This document shows, piece after piece, positions 46,127-59,300 of a stretch of DNA of 64,000 nucleotides (position 1 is its first letter; every line of letters starts with the position of its first letter). The DNA is from Xiphias gladius. Taxonomy: Eukaryota; Chordata; Actinopteri; Istiophoriformes; Xiphiidae. The notes beneath the pieces were generated by a model. It had not been told where the DNA came from. It did no database searches and was given only the letters and a program-made list of their open reading frames with translations. The DNA lies in the NCBI RefSeq assembly GCF_016859285.1, contig NC_053407.1, forward strand, positions 18,204,632 through 18,268,631, written 5' to 3'. Made by a program: the position numbers and the translations under genes.

Positions 46127-48060
46127 CCACGTGCAGTCTAATCAGAGTACAGACAACACTGTAAGGATCTTTAGCTTAATCTGTCTTGTTCCTGGATCCA
46201 AAGTCTCAACCCTACTAAGGATGACCAAGTGTGTACATCTTGTTTACACGAGGAGAAAAAACCACACACAACTACTCTGCATCTCTTTGGCCATCACTCC
46301 AGAACCAGTTTTGTGGAAATTCTGGATTCTTGACAGATTTTCTTTCAGATTAACTAATTGTGAAGCTTCATAAGGATTCTCATGTTGTTTATATTTCACT
46401 TATCCTAGATCCAAGATGAACATCAGGATTGCACATCTACACAGCACCTCTCAATCTGATTTCCATTTTCAGATACAGAACACTGCTGTAACAAAATGAA
46501 CTGCTCTGATTTTTAGTGATGCTAAAGTAAGAACATCATAAACAGGACAAAAATAATGGAGCACCATCATCCTGGGGTGTTAGCTCTCGTGTTTGTGACC
46601 AAACCCTGCCGTTGCTATGTTTGGTTGGGAGGATGGCTTGTTTGTGTCAGTCAACTTTACTTTGGAAAATTATTTTCATTCAACACAACAATGACTTTGC
46701 ATGCCATACAGTATATGAAGTCAAATATTCTTTCCACCCACAGGCTCCACACAACACCACAAATCTTGCCAGTTGTTTTCATCTGGGTTTTCATTACAAA
46801 GAAAGACTTAGCTCTTCCTGATGTGCGGGACTGTTATTTTGTCTATTTTTGTCTGTAAATTTGTCTTGTGGTCAGCCTCAGCTCCCTTTAATGAAGATCA
46901 TGAAGCCTCTGGCTTCAGCCATGGATGACACAACACCTGACCTAACAGCTAAGTGCCTCTTGTGGTTAAGTAGCTACCTGGCCTGTAGGTAGAGAGGCCA
47001 GGTAGAGAAGGTTATTCATAGTTCAGGTGGCGATGTAAAACATGTTGTTATGGATCTTGGATACCATAATTTGTCTATGGTATCTACATGAGTCATTTTA
47101 TGAGTCATCCTGTTTAATTAATCCAGCCCCTCTCTGCTCAAGCTGTAGGAGAAACACAACACGGTTTCATGGCAACCTTTGGCTTCATACTGTACAGCTA
47201 AGCATCACTGATAGGATTTCCTGTCGGCCTACTTTAAGATACTTTCAGTATCTACATCTCTTTACTGTCAGCAGCTCTGATTCTGGGCGGCACCAAGCTG
47301 CAGTCCAAACTCTGGGATATGGTGTCGGTGAGGTTCTGGTCTCTGATATGAATGAGAGGTAACTCTCCCCGGAGGACAAGTTACAGTTCTGAGTTTTCCT
47401 GTTGTGCTTCTGTGATGGGAAAGTATTGTAATTAAGCTAAAATAAACAATATAATGGACCAAAAACAAACAGAATCATTTTGTTCTATTTAAGGAAACTA
47501 AAGGGCTGGTCCAAGGTTGTACCCAAACCCTCTGGATTAAAAACACTGTAACTGTTCTGAAAACATTTGAAATAGAGAGACATTTTCCAGAACACACGAT
47601 AACCCAGGAAATTAACATTATCTAAAATATATTTAACATTTGTATGCTTTTATAAGTTACCTACAGGTTTGTTGGACCTACTTAGAATTATACAAATTCT
47701 GTCTGTAATTACAGACCAGGGGTCACGGCCGTCTGACAGAACCAACATGTTTACAACCACACCCATAACTAGGGCAACTAAATTCCTAACTCCAAACCCT
47801 TCAGCCAAGACGGGCCCTTCATCATAAAAGCATGGGCAGTCTGATCAGAGTACAGACAACACTGCAAGGACCTTTAACTTCATCTGAAGTGTCAACACTC
47901 CTAATGGGATTACTATTTGTAAGCATGAGGTTTGTTAGATTTACAGGAATTATACAGATTCTGTCTGTAACTACACATTTGACAGCAGAGGTCACTGTTG
48001 TCTAAGAGGACTGACACGTTTACAACCCCCAGCTTTAACTAGTTAAAGTTCAATATGTAT
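46127..48060. repeat. Diverged duplicate repeats
   Basis: A segment with cagtctaatcagagtacagacaacactgtaagg near 46134 recurs near 47836 with a few changes. The stretch 47665-47760 (ttgttggacctacttagaattatacaaattctgtctgtaatt...) recurs at 47930-48030 with perhaps 20-25% divergence. The 100-codon frames here follow the repeats and are not genes. Confidence 0.6.
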
Positions 48061-50067
48061 ATTGAAACAGTTTTCCCTTGCTGTAATCATTTATCCTGTT
48101 CAAAATGCCCATTTAAAGATCCCTTCCCAACACGTTTCCGGTCTAAGTGATGCTAGGCAAAATCCAAAAGTCAGCGCAAAAACAAACTCCAAGATTTCTC
48201 TGAAAAGTTTGAGGCTTCAGCATTCTGCGTTAATCAAATCAAGTGAGTATCTTCCAAAGATTTTGCGATGGTGTTTGGGAATCTCTTGATAAATATCACG
48301 GGTTGTGGAGTTTGTAATTACTGTTGTGTATTGGCTAGAGTACACCGGAAGATGCAATATTGGGTGAGTTTTTCAGTAATGCAATCTTGTGATCACGTTT
48401 TTGTCATCAATTAAAAAAATAATAACCCTACATGTGATACTTTTCTGAATTCCTCAAGGTGTCTACTTTCTTTGTGTGAAGAAATGAACTGTGCATGATA
48501 TTTCTACAAAGCAGGGCTCAGCATTTTGTTTTAGCTGACACAAAACTATTTTTAGTGTGGGCCCTCACTTTCAGATTAGGCCTTATAAAATAAGATATTG
48601 ATTAATTCATCCAAATATTTTGAAGCATATTCGTGTCTATTCATCAACTCATTCAATTTGTCAAAAAATGTACCAAAACATTACAAAGCAAAACAAAAAA
48701 ACTCAACACACTTGCTGTACTTCTTCTTCCCTACAGTTTCCCCCTGGTTTTCCACTCTCCCTCACGCCCTCTCTCTCAATCTGGCTGCCCGTTTCCTGGG
48801 TGCCAAAACATACAAAGTGACCAAGAGTTCTGTCGGCTACACCTGCCCCAGCAAGCACCAACTTTGCTGCTTGATCAGACTAAATTCCTTGTTACACCAC
48901 ACGAAACAAAGAAAACAACATTTGGATCGATCTCTATTGTTTGCCATCGACAGAGAAACTGATTCGGACTGGCTAATTTGAGCAAATTATAAATCCTACG
49001 ATTACACACCGGATCATTAAAAAGTCTTAAAACTGTCCCACTGTCCCTCTTTGTCTGATGGCCCAATACACCTGACTTGAGAAGACCAGTACAGGTTTAC
49101 ACTTGGTGTGTGTGGTTTCTTGAATATCATAAAATAGAATAAAAGTCACCATAATATAAAAAAAACAAGTCAATTAGTTACACTTAAAGTCCCATGAAAT
49201 TTTGTCCACAGAGGGACAATGATATAATTAGTCCCAACAAGGACAAAGTGGACAGGCAAACTTTGAACTAATACAGTTGCTTTTTGCTCGTATATGAGTA
49301 TTAACTAACAATATTCGCTCCTCACATTAAGAAATAAACAATAGAACTGCAAGTAGGCCATGTATGGCAATGCCGAGTTACAAAGAAAAGTCATGTGTTT
49401 AAACTTTGATAAGCAGCATTTCAATTGACCTATTACCGACGCTGGCTGCCGAGCTACATATTGTCAAGTCTCGCCAGGTTATGACTGAGTGTTCAGTTAA
49501 ACACTGAACACTCAGTCATCCTACATATCTACAATGGACGCTCCAAATAAAAAGCTTACTCAATCACATAATCTCTGATACAGCCAGAAAGACACCTTTT
49601 GTCCCAAACATACCTGTTAAGCTCTCTGGCGTGAACTGGCAGATAAAGCAAGCAAACCACTTAAAAGAGCTGATCGGCTCCTGACATGCTCCTATACCTG
49701 CTGTCCGATGAACCAAAGGATACTTGAGCGGGGCTGATGTGCCTGGGACTTTATCCGCAAGCCCTCTTTAAAAGTTATTGTGGATTTGGTACTAAATTCC
49801 CGTCCATGAGTTTCCCTTGACGGTGTTTCCATGCTAAGCTGTGCTGGTGGGATAGAAACACAGAGAAGAAACCGTAGCCTAACTTGGGAGGATGCTCACC
49901 TCATATTAACTTCAGAAATACTTTGAAACACAGTTTTCCACAGACTGAGGATTGTGGATTTGGTTCCCCATCATTTACATTGGAAGCATGTTAGGAAAGA
50001 GATCTTTTATTGGCCAGAACACAAAAACTGTTTCGCTGTACATGTTTTTAGACGGACTTGAAGAATT
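48061..50067. other. Gene-poor stretch
   Basis: No gene was recognised. A 127-codon frame at 48598-48981 has no family features. A 17-bp perfect hairpin lies at 49481-49519 (separate entry). Confidence 0.4.
49481..49519. repeat. 17-bp perfect inverted repeat
   Basis: ATGACTGAGTGTTCAGT, a 5-bp loop (TAAAC), then its exact reverse complement. It can form a hairpin or cruciform. The arms are too short for a typical pre-microRNA. Confidence 0.9.
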
Positions 50068-50567
50068 NNNNNNNNNNNNNNNNNNNNNNNNNNNNNNNNN
50101 NNNNNNNNNNNNNNNNNNNNNNNNNNNNNNNNNNNNNNNNNNNNNNNNNNNNNNNNNNNNNNNNNNNNNNNNNNNNNNNNNNNNNNNNNNNNNNNNNNNN
50201 NNNNNNNNNNNNNNNNNNNNNNNNNNNNNNNNNNNNNNNNNNNNNNNNNNNNNNNNNNNNNNNNNNNNNNNNNNNNNNNNNNNNNNNNNNNNNNNNNNNN
50301 NNNNNNNNNNNNNNNNNNNNNNNNNNNNNNNNNNNNNNNNNNNNNNNNNNNNNNNNNNNNNNNNNNNNNNNNNNNNNNNNNNNNNNNNNNNNNNNNNNNN
50401 NNNNNNNNNNNNNNNNNNNNNNNNNNNNNNNNNNNNNNNNNNNNNNNNNNNNNNNNNNNNNNNNNNNNNNNNNNNNNNNNNNNNNNNNNNNNNNNNNNNN
50501 NNNNNNNNNNNNNNNNNNNNNNNNNNNNNNNNNNNNNNNNNNNNNNNNNNNNNNNNNNNNNNNNNNN
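50068..50567. other. Assembly gap (500 N)
   Basis: Exactly 500 N, which suggests a placeholder of arbitrary size and not a measured gap. Frames reported across it are meaningless. Confidence 0.99.
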
Positions 50568-52770
50568 AATTTTACACTTGGGAACATAGCGCTATATGTC
50601 CATAAGCGCTGCTCACATATGAAACAGAGAGCTTGATTGGTTTACACTGTTAACTATAAAATTACACACAAAATTCACAGTTCTGCTTTTGTTTTAAGGT
50701 AGAAATATTTAACTTCTCACTTTTTGTGTAGGGAAATATAGACTATAGTGAAACAGCACTGCATGTTTTGTGTGTAATTTTTTTTTTTTTTTTAAATCTT
50801 TCAAAAGAGTTATAAAACAGTTTTTGGACATATTTGCAGCAACAGTGTCCAAGGTTCAAGCCTTTGGTTGGGCGTTTCCATGGCAGCGGGTGATTGACTG
50901 AAGGCCAGGATTGCTAGGAGACGCACTGTCGACGTCCGTGGAGTGCCGCTGACTGGAGCACATCACAGCACATGGAGCGTATGAACATTGATACAAGACA
51001 TGATTTTTTTTTTTCCCTCCCTCTTTCAGCAATTACACGGACTGGTACAAACCGTCAAAACTCTAAGGAACAGGCAGTCCCTTTAGCCTCAGCGCTATGC
51101 ACGCTACCCTGTTAGTAAAAATCCAAACTCAAGAGTAACTAACCTGTCCAGCAGAGTAACGTGGGGAGTACTCAAACCAAACATTCATGGCCCCTGGAGA
51201 ACACCAAATGCAGGTGGCGCTGTCAAAACACGAAGAGAACTTAAATTCCCTCTCTTTGGTCACCACAGTTTCGACAAAATGAGCACACGTGTCAAAACCG
51301 ACACCCGGGATACTGATTAATAAGCAAAGAGGAATTTTAATTTCACTTAAAATCTAACAGACCTGATGTGTGAGATTTATTAGTGTGTTCTCTGAGAAGC
51401 AGATCCGCAAAAGTTTGGATTCTTTAATGGATTTTAATAATCTAGTTTTGTGGTAGATGTGCTTCTATATGGCATTTTGACACCTAAAGGTTGATCAGAC
51501 CAAACGAGCCACTAGGAAGAGAAAAAAATCAATTTCAGTCATACAGGTCATTTCTGTTTTGATATATCACTGTTATTGTGGTAGGCCAGGAGTGAGAGAT
51601 TTATTCCCCGGTTTATGAGCACTGAAAATAGGATGTTATATCTAAGGAGCCACAAATCTTCCTGATAGTTATTAAAGTGGTCATGATCACTCTGCCGCAG
51701 ACACGCTGGTGTGCAGCGCTCAGTCTGTCACGTTCCTGCTGCGACTGCCTGACAAGCGCCTTGAATTCATGGTGGGGCCCCAGGGTCGTGTCTGAGCTGC
51801 TGTGTAATAATCCTCTTTATATAACCGTTTGGAGAACACCTTGGCAAACGAAACCGCGCACACTTAAGAATTTGATTTGATATTGATGATCTATTTAAAA
51901 TGAGAGTTACACTTGATGTTTTACTGAAGAAATACTTTACAGACATCGTACAGTAACTGTGCACTTATGCTGACTTGCCAGTTTATTAGCTACAACTACA
52001 CAAGCTAATGTTCACGCCATGTGTGTAAATGGGGCTGGACAAAATGTCCCCTTTTAATACAATACAAGTAAATTATCACTGAAACAGTACTTCTCTGAGA
52101 CAGTGTTGCCAAAACTGAACAATAAAAGCTTCACATGGATGGGATTCATTGCACAGCTGTTGTGTTAGACTGTGTTAGATTGTGTAGGTGTACCTAATAA
52201 ATTGGTAACTCAGTGTATGTACTGTATGTTGTGCCGAAGGGAGCTGATCCTGTGAGATAAAAAAGGTTGAAATGCAGAGTTTGTAAAGCCAATGGAGGAA
52301 GGATTCTCTCTTCGATTGATATCAGGTGTTTATTGCTCTTTGATATAGTATATGTGTGTGGGTGTGTGTGTGTGGGTGTGTGTGTGTTGATGTCTGTTTT
52401 AGTTGGGGTGTTGTACATGTCAGTGTGATGGATGATGTCCTTGCCATGGCCTCTATTTTTGTGTTTTGTTTAGGTGGTCTGTGTGAGACTAAATTTAAGA
52501 GCTTTGGTTACATGCTGATACAGGTCATGTGTGCAATGGATTATTGGCTTGTTGTTGAATTTCGGATGATGCAGTCTTATCTTGTGACCTATAAAACTCC
52601 AAGGTAGAAAGTTCGATCATATTGATATATTTTCATGAACTTGAATTTTTTTTCCTAGAATGAGGAGCATGATGTGCTTTGCTTTGTTTTTGTTTTGTAC
52701 TTTGGTGTTTAAGAATAATATTTCATTACTTAAGTGTTAGAGAAAGCCCCATTAACTTAAAAGCTGGCTT
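50568..52770. other. Gene-poor stretch with a TG-rich tract
   Basis: No exon was recognised. At 52187-52220 tgtacctaataaattggtaactcagtgtatg is a dispersed fish repeat end. A TG/GGTG-rich tract lies at 52349-52390. At 50873-50887 tttccatggcagcgg resembles an RFX half-palindrome, but the match is weak. Confidence 0.4.
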
Positions 52771-54407
52771 TTAACAATAGAATCGCCAACGGGTAAAATT
52801 TACTCACGGCTGTTTTTCAATTGTATGCAACTTTATTTCAATAAAATATTGAAGTCCCCAATTCTTTGAATTTCCCTAAAAGTGTGTTATGTAGCACCTC
52901 CAATTGTTAACGAGACTAGGTCAAGACCTAATATATGGCGCGACCGCGTAGGGTCAATGTGCGAAATTTATGATTGAGTTGAAAACTATTGTGGATCTGC
53001 TGTAAACAACTACTTTCAATGGAAAGTAGCTAAAGTGTGCTTGACACCGTACACACAAGTTAAAGACAACAGCTGTGCTATGAGTTCGGCTATATTTACC
53101 TGTAAAATGATTCAGAGAGAAAAGTCAGAAACCAGTTCATGTCTATGTCAGCTGCTGTGCGGTCAATTGAGTGGGACGTATAGACAGGTGTGCCTCCCGA
53201 AGGAAAGCCCGACCTGGCACTCATGGGGGCAATACTGGCAACTCTCTTCTACGCAAAGTAGCTAAGGTTTGTCCAAAAAGTTGCTAGATTTGTCGCTAGG
53301 TGCTTTTGTGAAGAAAAGTTGCTAAATGGGTGTTAAAAGTCAGTAAATCTAGCGACAAAGGCGCTATATTGGCAACACTGCCTGTAAACGCCCCCTGATG
53401 ATGTAATAGAAATGTTTGCACCAATTGATTTTTAAAAAGAGCAACAACCAATGGGGAAACTCCAAAGCTCGGCTGGCCGACCAATGGTGTAACTTCATCA
53501 TTCAGTCAGTCACGGATATTCACGTTTGTAGGACTGGCTCCACTGTTGCGGTCCAGCCAAAAATTGTCAAGATAAAGCCAGATTTTAAAAATGGCTCCTT
53601 ATACCTATAAGCACCAGCGGGTAAAATTTACTCCTATAGAGAAAACGGTCATTTTCGCAATATTAATTTATCGGGTATTCATATTTTCTAAGTGTTTAGT
53701 ATGTTGATTTGAGGGGAATGCTGGCTGATTGCTAGTCACCTCTGACACAGGTGTGTTGTGCGGCTCCCTCATCAGTGTTTTTTTTTTTTTTTTGCAGCAA
53801 GTATACTGTTTTCAACAGCAGTGTAGTCTATTTTTAATCAAAAGTGATTATTATACATTGTTTCGTTGGGTAAAAATCTACTTTGAATGATGAAATTGAG
53901 TAGAATTGTTTCTTTTCAATAAATGTTTTTTTGGACTTTGAAACTTTTGCTTGTGTAATTGTTTGGATGCACCTAAGTCCGAAACAAACCAGCGGGAAGA
54001 ACACCTTAGATTCGTATTCTGCATTATTATTATTATTATTATTATTAATATGTAGGCCTTTAAAAACACTGCCATAGTAAGTTGTATTTTCTAAATTTGT
54101 AGGTATGCTGCGTTTAAATTCAGACTATGTTTAGAATATAACTACAATATCTCTGTCTCTCTCTCTTTCTAGGCAGCACGCATTAGGGAAAGATCATATA
54201 AATAAAGTTATTATCATATTATTTTATTGTCTCATTGTCATTTTGTGAGTAGCATTAAGGGACTACAGCTAGCATTTCATTATACACTAATGTGTTATAG
54301 AATGATAAATAAATGTACCTTGAAAATCAATGCATTCTTATAGCGTGTAAATTTTACCTGTTGGCGGTCTTAGGGCATACACCGAACCCTGGCTGTTCTA
54401 GTATTAA
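52771..54407. mobile_element. Non-autonomous piggyBac-like element
   Basis: The left end reads TTAA-CAATAGAATCGCC-AACGGGTAAAATTTACTC. The reverse complement of the right end reads TTAA-TACTAGAACAGCC, and further in it has ACCGCCAACAGGTAAAATTTACAC. TTAA is therefore at both outer edges (52771-52774, 54404-54407), the target-site hallmark of piggyBac elements. A further internal CAGCGGGTAAAATTTACTC lies near 53626. No transposase frame was found in about 1.6 kb. Family assignment rests on the ends only. Confidence 0.5.
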
Positions 54408-55057
54408 ATCAGGGAAACACAACAAATGCTCATGTAGGAAAAAAGAAAATGAAAGGCACCATCATCAGTTTGTGCTGAAATGATCCACACACAGAATGTA
54501 TCCCAGAAATGTACCATGAATATGGATTTCCCTGTTAAAGCAACATGTCCTGTCGCAGCCTTGATGGGGGATTTGCATTTCTCACATCTTTTTTAATTAT
54601 AAAATGAAAAATTCAACACTGCATGCCAAACATAATTGCTATCAAAATGAGAGATTTGCCAAATTGTCCCTAAAGAGCCAATTGAGGACAAAGAAATACT
54701 GAAATACAGTGTTTTTTTTTTTTTTTTTAGCTTTAATTCTCTAAGCACACAGGGTTATGTATGTCATGTGTGTGGATGTGTGTGTAGTGTTTCTGTTTAG
54801 AGATATATAGTGTTGTTTTTTTTGTTTTTGCAGCAATTATACTGTTTTAAACAGCAGGGTAGTCTATTTTTAATAAAAAGTGATTATTATACATTGTTTC
54901 GTTGGGTAAAAATCTACTTTGAATGATGAAATTGAGTAGAATTGTTTCTTTTCAATAAATGTTTTTTTGGACTTTGAAACTTTTGCTTGTGTAATTGTTT
55001 GGATGCACCTAAGTCCGAAACAAACCAGCGGGAAGAACACCTTAGATTCGTATTCTG

Positions 55058-55103
<46 letters not shown>

Positions 55104-55862
55104 ATGTAGGCCTTTAAAAACACTGCCATAGTAAGTTGTATTTTCTAAATTTGTAGGTATGCTGCGTTTAAATTCAGACTATGTTTAGAATATAACTACA
55201 ATATCTCTGTCTCTCTCTCTTTCTAGGCAGCACGCATTAGGGAAAGATCATATAAATAAAGTTTATTATCATATTATTTTATTGTCTCATTGTCATTTTG
55301 TGAGTAGCATTAAGGGACTACAGCTAGCATTTCATTATACACTAATGTGTTATAGAATGATAAATAAATGTACCTTGAAAATCAATGCATTCTTATAGCA
55401 TTCTTAGGGCATACACCGAACCCTGGCTGTTCTAGTATTAAATCAGGGAAACACAACAAATGCTCATGTAGGAAAAAGAAAATGAAAGGCACCATCATCA
55501 GTTTGTGCTGAAATGATCCACACACAGAATGTATCCCAGAAATGTACCATGAATATGGATTTCCCTGTTAAAGCAACATGTCCTGTCGCAGCCTTGATGG
55601 GGGATTTGCATTTCTCACATCTTTTTTAATTATAAAATGAAAAATTCAACACTGCATGCCAAACATAATTGCTATCAAAATGAGAGATTTGCCAAATTGT
55701 CCCTAAAGAGCCAATTGAGGACAAAGAAATACTGAAATACAGTGTTTTTTTTTTTTTTTTTAGCTTTAATTCTCTAAGCACACAGGGTTATGTATGTCAT
55801 GTGTGTGGATGTGTGTGTAGTGTTTCTGTTTAGAGATATATAGTGTTGTTTTTTTTTTTTTT
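53797..55862. repeat. Tandem duplication of about 1.03 kb including the element's right end
   Basis: Copy 1 is about 53797-54828 and copy 2 about 54832-55862. Both are flanked by poly-T tracts, which could have mediated unequal exchange. Differences: a few substitutions at the left end, (ATT)n of about 8 against 14 units, and loss in copy 2 of about 22 bp carrying the GTAAATTTTACCTGTTGGCGG subterminal repeat. The 65- and 71-codon minus frames inside are copies of the same non-coding sequence. Confidence 0.9.
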
Positions 55863-56027
55863 GTTTTTTTTTTCCACTCAATTCTCAACAAATTAATAGA
55901 CTGTCTGTCTGTGTCTGACTTCATGTGTTCGGTATAAATTGGAATTCATCCAGCCTTTTATTTCAGTATTGTGGTTGCTCTGATCACCACTGTGCATTGC
56001 ATTAGATTCGTGTATTTTTAGATTTAA

Positions 56028-56345
<318 letters not shown>

Positions 56346-59300
56346 TATATTAAATCTTAAGTGACTCCTCTATGGGGTTTGAAAATGTAATGGCTGGTTA
56401 TTCAGCATGCCTCTCAGCAGAGTGTCATTTGTGCCACAGGGCCTGAGTTTGACCAGTTTTTCATAAGAGAAGAAGCCTTCCGGTCTGCAAAGCGTAAGAT
56501 TTTTCTGATGAATAATGTATTCATAGTCTGAAGCTGCAGACGTGTCTCACTGTGTGTTCAGAGATGCTTGACTTTCACACGTCTCTGCTGGAATGAGGCT
56601 GAATCAAGAGCTCATCTCGGTAATCAACAGCTGTGGGGAATATCCTTCTATGTACAACAGACAGTGCTGTTAGGATATTTCAAAGGCGACATGTTGGCTT
56701 CAGAGGGCTTATAATGGTGACTGTATTGTCTGATTTATTGGCCACACAGGTGGAACTCTGGCTGATAGTGTTAGTGCTAGTTTTACATATTTAGTGTCTC
56801 CAACCTGAAATTATAGTTGTTTTTTTTTTGGTTTTTTTATGTCAACGATATGTCAACAATAATTACAACGGATATCATAAATTTAAGTTGAATTGGCAAA
56901 TAGATTACAGTATTACAGAAATTACAGTATTATTATAACCTATAATGCAATAAAATAGACTAGCTTTGAAATATATCCTATGTTTGGGATTTTTATAATC
57001 TTTCATTTTTGTGATGACCATGTCAGGTAAATTTTGATTTAACTCTGTGGTAAGTCTTTAGGCCATATTTTGTCTTGTTGTTGGACTAGAATGATTTTAC
57101 TATCGTGTTCATGGATCTTTGCCCTCCACATACAGTGTACGTATACCGTACACACATGGGTCTCAAAATTTTTGGGAACATTATTAAAGTAAGTACACTA
57201 GCGTTCCTTAGTCAGGCGACACATGAATGTGAGATAATATTATTGTATCTGTCTGTTCAAAATCAGAGGTTTCATTATTTGTCTTTAGTTTTATTTCTAA
57301 CATTTCTCTACTTTTATTTTCCAACAACAATTATGGAGTCTGAAACTACTGTGTTATAGTTGAAGAGGATCAATATGGAGGATCACGTTGCTTCCGTGGG
57401 GCACAAAATCAATCAGATCTGTTTTCCTTTCATACCAAAAGTCATCGAAGCACATGAAAAGTAGTTTCTCTACAACATAGGTCATGGTTTCTACCTGCTC
57501 TTTGGTCGGTGGAAGGATTTTGACCTGCAGTCATAAAACAGGTTGATGGTTTGTTATTTCAACTGTTGTTGTCTGAGGACAGAGATAAGGCTTGGTTACT
57601 TACAAATTATGCCAGAAAAAAAAAAAAAAGGACATGTTATGGGGCTAATGTCAGTGCCTTTTATAGTTTGTTGTAACAATAGATAATAGTTCTACATACA
57701 GTGATTATGACCTCCTTACATTAATTCTAAATTGCTAAATAATACAAAAAAATGTAGATTATACGTTGATTTGTAATTTTAAGAGTTAGGTTTCTTTTAG
57801 AGTTTCTAAAAACAAATCCGATCCCTCCTGTCAGAGAAAATGGATTGCAGTGGTTGCTTTGAAGACGGGGAGGTGGTCAGCGTGATGATTTGTACAAGTC
57901 ATTCCAGCACAAATGGCCAGACGACCGGGAATCTGGGTGTTCTCTGAGGCTGGCGGTAAATCCCGTAGAGACTTCAGTGCCATCACGCTGTTTAGGTCCC
58001 CTGCAAAGATCACTCATGCCAGACTCCATTAGCAAAAGGCTGCTCTCCACATGTCACTGCCTGAACAAAGACACATGTATTCATCTGACACTAAAGGAGG
58101 GATGCTCGCAGCCATAAATAAGGTTTAGGTAAACAGGGTCTGACACAAGAAAAAGTGTGTGTAATTTATAAATTACAGTATCGTGTAATGCTTAAACTGC
58201 AACATTTGCTGCATTACTTGGTTTAAGCGCTATACTTGACACACATGCATAATGAAAGGGTTCTCAGATAATCTGAACTGATGTGTTTCAGAGTCAGGAC
58301 CAGCTGATAAAAGAGAGTGGTTATTCTCAAAGACAGGAGTTGATTGTCAAAGCAACATCTGTGTCACCTCCTGCTACTGTGTGTGCTGCTTCTCTAAGGA
58401 AGCCTGCTCTGTAATTTGGTGCTGTTGACATTATGTGATGTTATTTCTGCTGCACAATCTCAAGTGCACTATTGAATTCTCTGTACAGAAGAAAGAAATA
58501 TTGCAGTCATTTATTAATAGTGGTTTTATACACTTTTTTGGAACATCTGCCCAGTATTATGTTACTGCATTTGTGATTATAGTTTCCCTGATGTATTATC
58601 GGTATTGGTTTTATCCACCTGCTATCACAGTGACATCATGGTATTGATTCCCTGTATGGCTGCCACGGAAAACTGAGTCATGTTTCCCGGAGAGGTTTGA
58701 CGACAAGCCAGTAAGGCAACCCCTGTGGGCTTTGTATGGGCAGGGCAGGATACGGTTATTTTATTGCGAGGTTCCGAAACGCTTCTTCAAAGACGGATTT
58801 CTGACACGCTTCTCATAACATCACCTCTTTGAGCTCAAGGAGTCGAACGGCTCTCTCTCACGTGACCTAGACCTTATTTAGTATGGCAGCAGATTGTCAT
58901 TTGCATGTATGTGCCCCAGTGAGTAGATGGGAGGTGGCGCGCATATGGGGGAAGGATAGTGGCACTTCAGGGCCAATTTGCTTAACAGACCCCAAAGGTA
59001 CAGTCAATTCAGAAGTGTTGTTATTGTAGCTAGTGAACACATTTATTGAGCCCGGCTTCCCTTTAAAATGAGAATAATCCTAAATGATAAATTTAGTAAA
59101 ATGACATTATAAACTTCATTTTTTATGTCAGCTTGCCTCTTGAATTTTTTCTGCTTTTCCAAATTGAGAGGGCATAGAAATAGTTTGTGTTAGAATGTCA
59201 CACTGTTCACCATCGCTGTGCCATTTGGCAGTATTTGATATGCACAACAGATAAGGAAACTCCACAGAGCGTCATTATTACAGTCCACCCTGATCCTGAC

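Noticed and set aside
48598..48981. 127-codon plus-strand frame preceded by an acceptor-like ttcttccctacag at about 48737
   Set aside because: No recognisable family, no matching donor with conserved phase, and overlapping frames of similar length in the same stretch.
49481..49519. Hairpin as a microRNA precursor
   Set aside because: The 17-bp stem with a 5-bp loop is much shorter than a pre-miRNA (about 60 nt with roughly 22-nt arms).
49952..50636. Frames of 179-217 codons spanning 50068-50567
   Set aside because: They consist almost entirely of N.
50873..50950. RFX X-box-like palindrome (tttccatggcagc) and a nearby gctaggagac
   Set aside because: Both are imperfect matches and no promoter or ciliary gene is visible beside them.
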